A DNA stretch of 64,000 nucleotides from Ampullaceana balthica (lineage: Eukaryota; Mollusca; Gastropoda; Lymnaeidae). The position numbers and the translations under genes were made by a program. The notes under the pieces were generated by a model, which was given only the letters and a program-made list of their open reading frames with translations, made no database searches and was not told the DNA's origin. Positions within the stretch are counted from its first letter, which is position 1. Every line of letters starts with the position of its first letter. Below are positions 57,576 to 64,000 of the stretch, one piece after another. The stretch is from the NCBI GenBank assembly GCA_944989445.1, contig CALYLW010000121.1, forward strand, positions 694,229 to 758,228, given 5' to 3'.

Positions 57576-57761
57576 CAATGTTCCCTCTAATGTTCGTTGG
57601 TTCGTGTTCAAAGTGAAAAAAACTCTTGTGTAAAGTTGCACAGCATCCACTTTTTGTGCAATGTTTTTACAAAATTTTCTGCGCGGTAATTCTAAACTGC
57701 TGTGCGGCGTTGGTAAGATAAATGCGTGGCCGCGCAATCGCGCAGCTTAAAGGGAACATTG
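57576..57761. mobile_element. hAT-type MITE, family A (copy 2), inside the tandem array
   Basis: It starts CAATGTTCCCTCTAATG and ends CAGCTTAAAGGGAACATTG (inverted terminal repeat of about 15 bp). The exact duplication GTCCGTGT lies at 57568-57575 and 57762-57769. The interior matches 39253-39432. Confidence 0.92.
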
Positions 57762-57789
57762 GTCCGTGTGCCAAATTTCAGCTCGATGG

Positions 57790-58090
57790 CTTCACTGGAA
57801 GTGGTTCATTTTTACACGCTTTTTATTTAAGTCACACTGTTTGTATGTTGTATCCATCCATCCTTCCTTCAAATCTTGTAACGTAAAATTTAAACCACTT
57901 TCTGATGGTCCTAGAGATCTCAAATTTTACCACAGATAGATCATGGATGACAATGCATGGTATCAAAATTTTCAGATCGATCGAATGTACCGTAATTAAA
58001 TTAATCAATTTTTAGTTTAGTCACATGTTTGTATATGTATCCATCTCATTTCTCAAATCTGAATGTATAGTCAGTCTAGGCTAGAGTTGA
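57790..58090. repeat. Inverted fragment of the array unit within the first unit
   Basis: 57950-58025 reads as the reverse complement of the unit motif (CATGGTATCAAAATTTTCAG, ATCGATCGAATGTACCGTAA, TTAAATTAATCAATTTTTAG). It explains the enlarged first unit and resembles 7370-7420. Confidence 0.7.
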
Positions 58091-60914
58091 CCATCCACAG
58101 GTCTGCACATGGTTTCACTCCAGCCCTCGTTTACCAAATTCCCGTGTTTACATCAAGGACAGGGGAGATCAGCGCGTTTCAGTCTGTACATGTTTGTAAA
58201 TAAAAGCGTGTCCTTTTTAAAAAAAGATTTTTTTACATTTTACTTATTACTTTTGTTTTTCCGCCCACCCAAGACAGAGAGAGAGAGAGACAGAGATGAC
58301 GACAGAACGACAGAGAGACAGAGACGGCGGTGAAGTTAATATAAGGGATTTAATAAAACAAACCTGTAAAAACAAAGTTTTTGACTATAAATCCCTTATA
58401 TATGAGACATAATTAACAGTATTGATCATCTACAAACGCGACAAACATTTACAGACTGTATCTGCCTTAACTCCTGCTGTATAACCGGGGGTGGGGGTGG
58501 GGGTGGGAGAAGTGAAAGGTCTGGTCAACGATCGCTGGACCGAGCTCAGCGTGACACGTAAAATGTAAACAAAAGCACGCCGGTACTTCGATGGGTCGCG
58601 TCAACGCGCGAACTGAGCTCTCACGTGAAAAAAACAACTAGTGAAATTGAATTACATACCTAGTTAAGAGATAAACTAAAAATGCATTAATTTAATTACG
58701 GTACGTTCCATCGATCTGAAATTTTGATACGATGCATTGTTAGGTCAGACGGGTCCATGTGCCAAATTTCACCTCGATCGGATCACGGGAAAATGGGTCA
58801 TTTTTTGACTTTTGTTTTTCCGCCCGCCCATGAGATGACGACAGACAGAGACGGCGGTGAAGTTAATATAAGGGATTTAATAATAATAATAATAAAACAA
58901 ACCGTAAAAACAAAGTTTTTGACTATAAATCCCTTATATATGAGTCATAAATTAAAAGTATTGATTATTTTCAAACGCGACAAACATTTACAGACTGAAT
59001 CTGTCTTAACTCAACTTTGCTTCAGGACCCTGAGAGGGGAAAAGTCTGGTCACCGATCGCTTGACCGAGCTCAGCGTGACACGTAAAATGTAAACAAAAG
59101 TACGCCGGTACTTCGATGGGTCGCGTCAACGCGTGACTGAACAATCCCGTGAAAAAAAACAATAACAAACAGTGAATTTGAATTACATACGTTATATAAG
59201 GATAAACTAAAAATGCATTAATTTAATTATGGTACGTTCGATCGATCTGAAATTTTGATACGATGCATTGTTAGGTGAGACGGGTCCAGTGTGCCAAATT
59301 TCACCTCGATCGGATCACGGGAAGTGGGTCATTTTTTACTTTTGTTTTTCCGCCCGCCCAGCCCAAGATAGACAGAGAGAGAGAGAGACGACAGAGAGAC
59401 GGCGGTGAAGTTAATATAAGGGATTTAATAAAACAAACCCCGTAAAACAAAGTTTTTGACTATAAATCCCTTATATATGAGACATAACTAACAGTATTGA
59501 TTATTTTCAAACGCGACAAACATTTACAGACTGAATCGGTCTTAACTCAACTTTGCTTCATAACCCGGGGGGGGGGTGGGGGGGGGGTGAGAGGGGAAAA
59601 GTCTGGTCACCGATCGCTTGACCGAGCTCAGCGTGACACGTAAAATGTAAACAAAAGCACGCCGGTACTTCGATGGGTCGCGTCAAAGCGTCAACTCAAA
59701 CTCTCACGTGGAAAAAAACAATAACAAACCGTGAATTTGAATTACATACGTTATATAGGATAAACTAAAAATGCATTAATTTAATTACGGTACGTTAGAT
59801 CGATCTGAAATTTTGATACGAAACATTGTTAGGTGAGACGGGTCCATGTGCCAAATTTCAGCTCGATCGAATCACGGGAAATGGGTAATTTTTTACTTTT
59901 GTTTTTTCGCCCGCCCAAGACAGAGAGAGACAGAGATGACGACAGAGCGACAGACAGAGACGGCGGTGAAGTTAAGGGATTTAATAAACAACCCCGTAAA
60001 AACAAAGTTTTTTACTATAAATCCCTTATATATGAGACATAGCTAAAAGTATTGATCATATTCCAACGTGACAAACATTTACAGACTGAAAATGACCTAA
60101 CTCCCCTTTGCTGTAAAACGGGGTGGGGGGGAAGGTCTGGTCACGGATGGCTTGACTGAACTCAGCGTGACACGTGAATGTATACAAAAGCAGGCCGCTA
60201 CATATATTATATGTTATATAGAGAAACACTAAAAATAGATTAACTTAATTACGGTAAATTCGATCGATCTGAAATTTTGATACAATGCATTGTTAGGTGA
60301 AACGAGTCTATGTGCAAAATTTCAGCTCGATGGTATCACGGGAAGTGGGTCATTTTTTTGACTTTTGTTTATCCGCCCAACCAACGACGAACGACAGAGA
60401 TGACGACAAGACGGTGAAGTTAATATAAAGGATTTAATAAAACAAACCCGTAAAAACAAAGTTTTTGACTATAAATCCCTTATATATGAGACATAACTAA
60501 CAGTATTGATTATTTTCAAACATTTACAGACTGACACCGAGTGATGTCCCTTGTCTTTAATAAATGGGGGTGGGATGTGAGGGGGTGTCGGCACGACGCT
60601 CGGCGTCAACACGACGGTCGGCGTCAACTCAAACTCACGTGGAAGTGGGAGAAAAAAACAATAACAAAACAGTGAATTAGAATTACATACCTCATATAAG
60701 GATAAACTAAAAATGCATTAATTTAATTACGGTACGATCGATCGATCTGAAATTTTGATACGATGCATTGTTAGGTGAGTCGGGTCCGTGTGCCAAATTT
60801 CAGCTCGATCCGATCACGGGAAGTGGGTCATTTTCGACTTTTGTTTTTCCGCCCGCCCGCCCGCCGAGCCCAAGACAGAGACGGCCGCGAAGTTAATATA
60901 AGGGATTTAAAAAG

Positions 60915-61330
60915 TTACACCTTTTGCCACGTACACAACTTTCAAGATAGGTTTTTTCCTTCAAATTATTGCTATTATTGTCTTGAGAGATAGAATAGAA
61001 AGAGCTTTTTTCGTCCCGAGTGGATTTGTATAGAATGACAATTTTGTGTATTACTATATTTATTGTGTAGTTTTCTGTAACATAGAAAGGGGAGGGGTGT
61101 GGGGATTTGCATCCTCACAACTTGTTAACAGCCACCCCACTATAAACCCTTGCTATAAGCCCTGCAATACCGGGCACACACACTCCCCCCCCCCAAATCG
61201 TTTAAAACCTCTGTTTAACAACTGTTATCTTTAAAGCGTGGTAGTTTGAATTAATCTAAAATCTAAACAATAACCCCCAAAAAATGCGAACAGAGCACTT
61301 CCCAACTAAATCATATTTCAACAGGCTAGA
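60915..61330. other. Non-coding, unassigned
   Basis: A C10 run is near 61186. No gene. Confidence 0.4.
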
Positions 61331-61331
61331 C

Positions 61332-61552
61332 CAGTGGTTCCCAAACTTTTTTGAACCACGGACCCCTTTTATACTCAACACTTCCCCACGGACCCCCAAG
61401 TGAAAAAAACGTTATAAATTCATAGTACAAAAATTACAAAAGCAACATTTTGATGAAAAGAATGGTATTTATTGAAATTATCACTTTTGTTTAAGATTAA
61501 ATTGAAAACAATTAATAACTTGGATTAACGTGATGAGATTTTATGAGTGTAC
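61332..61552. mobile_element. Partial hAT-type element (left end only)
   Basis: CAGTGGTTCCCAAACTTTTT then GAACCACGGACCCC and a second CACGGACCCCC is a familiar hAT MITE start. No inverted right end was found before the next element begins at 61555, so it is truncated or interrupted. Confidence 0.55.
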
Positions 61553-61554
61553 GA

Positions 61555-61887
61555 GCAACAAAGTCCGTCCAAGGACGTTCCGCCACCGTTCGGTGGCATG
61601 TTGTAACTCCCCTCCAATAGCCGTCTCGACCAGCATACATGGGCATCACGTCAAAAATACTATTCATTATAGTTAAAATAAATAACTCGTAAAAACAGAG
61701 GTTTTGGCTATAAATCCCAACGCGCAAAATTCAAAACAAAGTTTTGGAAGAAATACTGCACCAAAAATAACTCGTTTTGAACGTCCGCGTAAACGTGTTC
61801 AATATGTTCGGCTGTAGGAGTCATATGTGTTTGAGGGACCAATCGCTATCGATGACCGCACGGAACATAGCCTTTTATTATATAGGA
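61555..61887 (-). mobile_element. 335-bp interspersed element, copy 3 of 3
   Basis: On the minus strand it starts TCCTATATAATAAAAGGC after a flanking A and ends after the CGTCC-TT-GGACG hairpin near GGACTTTGTTGC. Over 90% similar by eye to 54467-54799. Confidence 0.65.
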
Positions 61888-61889
61888 TT

Positions 61890-62160
61890 TATGACCAACT
61901 CAATGTTTGTGTGTAGGAACCGCAAATCCTCACGAGCAACATTTTCTACTCGTTTATTTTTTTTATTTTTGTTTTTTTATGATGAGGTTCATAACGTCAC
62001 TGAATCTTTGTTCTACCAAATAAGAAGACAGGAAAACAGTCAAAAAATTATGTACAATAACCTATAATGCATGATATAAAATTGGGATCTGACTTTGTAA
62101 CCAGAATTTGTGCTATCCTAGTCCAAGCATTGGTTTTTGTTCCTCATTTGTCGATATTTC
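61890..62160. other. Unassigned spacer
   Basis: No features recognised. Confidence 0.4.
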
Positions 62161-62163
62161 AAT

Positions 62164-62676
62164 AAGCTTTTTGTTGTTCGTCCGTCGATTCGACGAAGAC
62201 CACTCTAGTCATCCCGAGGGTTGCTGGGACTGGCTTTGTTTGTGCGTGCGCAGATGGCTGATGAGGCCGATCCTTGCACGGAAGGTTCGGGAACAGAAGG
62301 GACAAGGTACGAGTGGGACATCTCCAGGAGGGTTGACAGCACGGGCCTTTCGGGCTTGCCTCTTCTTTTCTGCGGAGGTGATCCGGTTTGCCTCGCATGA
62401 CTTGGCACCTTCGTGGATGGAAGAACGCCAGGTGGAACGATCCATTGCAGCAAGTTCCCACGTGTCTGGGTTGATGGCAAACGCTTTCAGTGAGGCTTTC
62501 AGTGTGTCTTTGAAGCGTTTCTTTTGCCCACCGTGGGACCGCTGGCCATGCTGGAGCTCGCCATAGAAGAGTCTCTTTGGCAGTCTCTCGTCTGGCATTC
62601 AGACCACGTGCCCTGCCCAACGAAGCTGGGACTGCATCAGGAGTGTGAATATGCTGGGGAGACCTGCATTGGTCTG
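62164..62676 (-). pseudogene. 5'-truncated copy of the zinc-finger RTE-like LINE
   Basis: On the minus strand it encodes NAGLPSIFTLLMQSQLRWAG (upstream frame), then MPDERLPKRLFYGELQHGQR in a shifted frame, and on to CPFCSRTFRARIGLISHLRT-H, the same Cx2Cx12Hx3H finger as the element ending at 23791. Only about the last 155 codons remain. One frameshift lies near 62600. The shared tail (CGACGGACGAAC) follows the stop, then ACAAAAAGC. It supports where the LINE 3' end lies in the larger copy. Confidence 0.9.
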
Positions 62677-62679
62677 TAC

Positions 62680-63535
62680 TAGTATTAGTATGTATTCATC
62701 TGTGTTTTGGACCTGAGATTGCCCATGTGCTAAAGAGTTCAACTGCCATTCGGAAATATCCAATAGTGACGAATACCTACAAATCTTTGGTTCAGGTCTG
62801 AGGTCTGCATGAAGAGCCGTTAAAATTTGACAGTAAGCAAGCAAATCTTTATCTCTATTTTGCAATTTCAAAAGATTTGAAAACAGTTAGCATTCTCCTG
62901 TTCCTAAGTTTTGTTTGCACAGAAAAAAGGTTTGCAACAAACTCAGACATAACGCTTTTAGTTTTGATTAAATTTAATTGGTTACCTTGTAGTAGTTGTA
63001 GTTTCAAATTAGTTTCGTTAAAGTTGGGTAAATAAAGCATTCATAAAGGATATGCCATTTTTTTAGTTAATTGTGATGCTGATCATTGTCTTTGTTTTCC
63101 AGGAATTAGGACACTGAATCAAAGAGAGCATTAAATCGATTTAAAAATGTACATGATGATAATAAGCGTACGTCTGTGTGAATAAATAATCCATTATAGT
63201 CTTCTTCATTTTCCAAACCATAGTGAGCAAATAATCTCTCATCAAGGCATTCCTTTTGATTTTATTAACTGCTCTAATGACATAATGTAGTGACCCATGC
63301 AAACTTTCACTAAGATTTTTTTAAATAATTGATGTTGATGAATGACTTAGTTTACTGAAAATAAATTTGGTACGTTACAGAATGTTTTAAGTATGCCAGA
63401 AAGTCAAGAGTATTGCTTTAACTTCAAACATTTAAAAAAAAATTCAGTTAATAACGTTTCACGTTTCATATCTGTTTCCAAACATTTAGCCATACTTCAA
63501 ATATTCATTAACACCATTTTGTCGGCATTGTTTCT
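62680..63535. other. AT-rich, no gene
   Basis: No features recognised. Confidence 0.4.
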
Positions 63536-63545
63536 TCGGCTCACT

Positions 63546-63708
63546 CAGTGCTGGATTACCTATTTGCTAAACAAGCTATAACTTAGGGCCCCTGCCTTCT
63601 CGGAGGCCCCCGGAATTTTGTTTTCATATTTGTCACTGATATAGAATATCTAGACTTCAAAATGGCCTTAAATAGCTTAGGGCCCCATCAAGACTAAATC
63701 AAGCCTTG
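63546..63708. mobile_element. hAT-type MITE, family D (163 bp)
   Basis: The left end CAGTGCTGGATTACC and right end (inverted: CAAGGCTTGATTTAG) are imperfect inverted repeats, with TTAGGGCCCC near both ends. The exact 8-bp duplication GGCTCACT lies at 63538-63545 and 63709-63716. Confidence 0.88.
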
Positions 63709-63716
63709 GGCTCACT

Positions 63717-64000
63717 CATTCTCTTATCTGTTGTAACAGACCACTGTTAAGAATTATTAACGTTTTCAATGGAATGCTACAATAAAGCCCTATTGAAAAC
63801 ATTATTTGATGATAGGATACAATTTAGATAAATATAGCTTCCCAACACATCGAAAAATACACAACCTTGCAACCGTCGTAGATTCAAGTTAAAAACTTGT
63901 ATTTTTCTACTTATAGTTATAGGAATTCGGCATTTCTTCTGCATCAAGCTTGACCATTCAACAAACCAAGTATTTTGATTGGTTATATATGTGGAATTAC
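63717..64000. other. AT-rich window end, no feature
   Basis: No gene or repeat recognised. Confidence 0.4.

Larger units (their letters stand above)
57186..60912. repeat. Tandem array of ~540-bp units with Helitron-like 5' ends
   Basis: TCCCTTATATATGAG starts at 57215, 58392, 58930, 59467, 60022 and 60476 (steps 1177, 538, 537, 555, 454). Each unit ends in GTTAATATAAGGGA, the inverse of its start, and is followed by a ~45-bp spacer holding the hairpin AAAAAC-AAA-GTTTTT and GACTATAAA. Internal order is constant: ATTGATTATKTTCAAACGCG, ACATTTACAGACTG, a G-run, ACACGTAAAATGTAAAC, AAAAATGCATTAATTTAATT, CGATCGATCTGAAATTTTGA, GCTCGATCGGATCACGGGAA, and a GACAGAGA tract. There is no ORF beyond short frames. 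The first unit is enlarged by a hAT MITE and by an inverted piece of the same family. Unit 4 has a shortened tail (GAAGTTAAGGGATTTAATAA). Confidence 0.9.

Noticed and set aside
1..64000. tRNA and rRNA genes
   Set aside because: Nothing with a convincing cloverleaf or rRNA core was seen by eye; a covariance search was not possible.

Overview
This is eukaryotic, intron-rich, AT-rich genomic DNA, almost certainly from an invertebrate animal. A lophotrochozoan, most likely a gastropod mollusc, is my best guess. That guess rests on the mix of RTE-like LINEs with a C-terminal C2H2 finger, short Helitrons, hAT-type MITEs and very many minisatellites. I see no bacterial gene organisation, no operons and no convincing tRNA or rRNA gene.

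Only one host gene can be named with confidence: an inward-rectifier potassium channel (Kir/KCNJ family). Its last and main coding exon lies on the minus strand at 52724-54100, with a clear splice acceptor. Upstream exons are not identified; one phase-compatible candidate sits at 55718-55789. Five weaker short coding candidates are listed at low confidence: 18589-18738, 21020-21140, 44494-44622, 56723-56896 (all minus) and 28845-28979 (plus).

The rest is repeats. (1) LINE copies or fragments lie at about 895-1912, 21241-23791, 27085-27345, 43120-43561 and 62164-62676. The 21-24 kb copy is the fullest, and its 5' part is inverted as in twin priming. (2) Seven short hAT-type elements have recognisable 8-bp target duplications: 39253-39432, 39814-40000, 41424-41727, 49659-49865, 50045-51546, 57576-57761 and 63546-63708. 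(3) Helitron-type elements include a 2.5-kb one at 30909-33424 with a textbook 3' hairpin and CTAG end, short relatives at 7775-8069, 41931-42253 and about 45321-45803, and a 335-bp family present three times. (4) A foldback element with 83-bp arms and a 15-bp direct repeat lies at 35506-35772. (5) About 27 distinct minisatellites or microsatellites have units from 2 to 79 bp.

Layout: 0-5 kb, old LINE and a GC-rich island; 5-30 kb, minisatellite-dense with the twin-primed LINE; 30.9-36 kb, Helitron, a palindromic GGCGCC zone, a MITE and the foldback; 39-46 kb, hAT and Helitron MITEs plus a LINE nested in an array-type unit; 46-52 kb, minisatellites and a 1.5-kb hAT element holding a nested MITE; 52.7-55.8 kb, the Kir gene; 57.2-60.9 kb, a tandem array of ~540-bp units with Helitron-like 5' ends; 61-64 kb, more mobile elements.

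The long open frames over the satellites are artefacts of unit lengths divisible by three or of stop-free units. The least expected structures are the 57.2-60.9 kb array, the three-copy 335-bp family that shares a segment with it, the twin-primed zinc-finger LINE, and the foldback.
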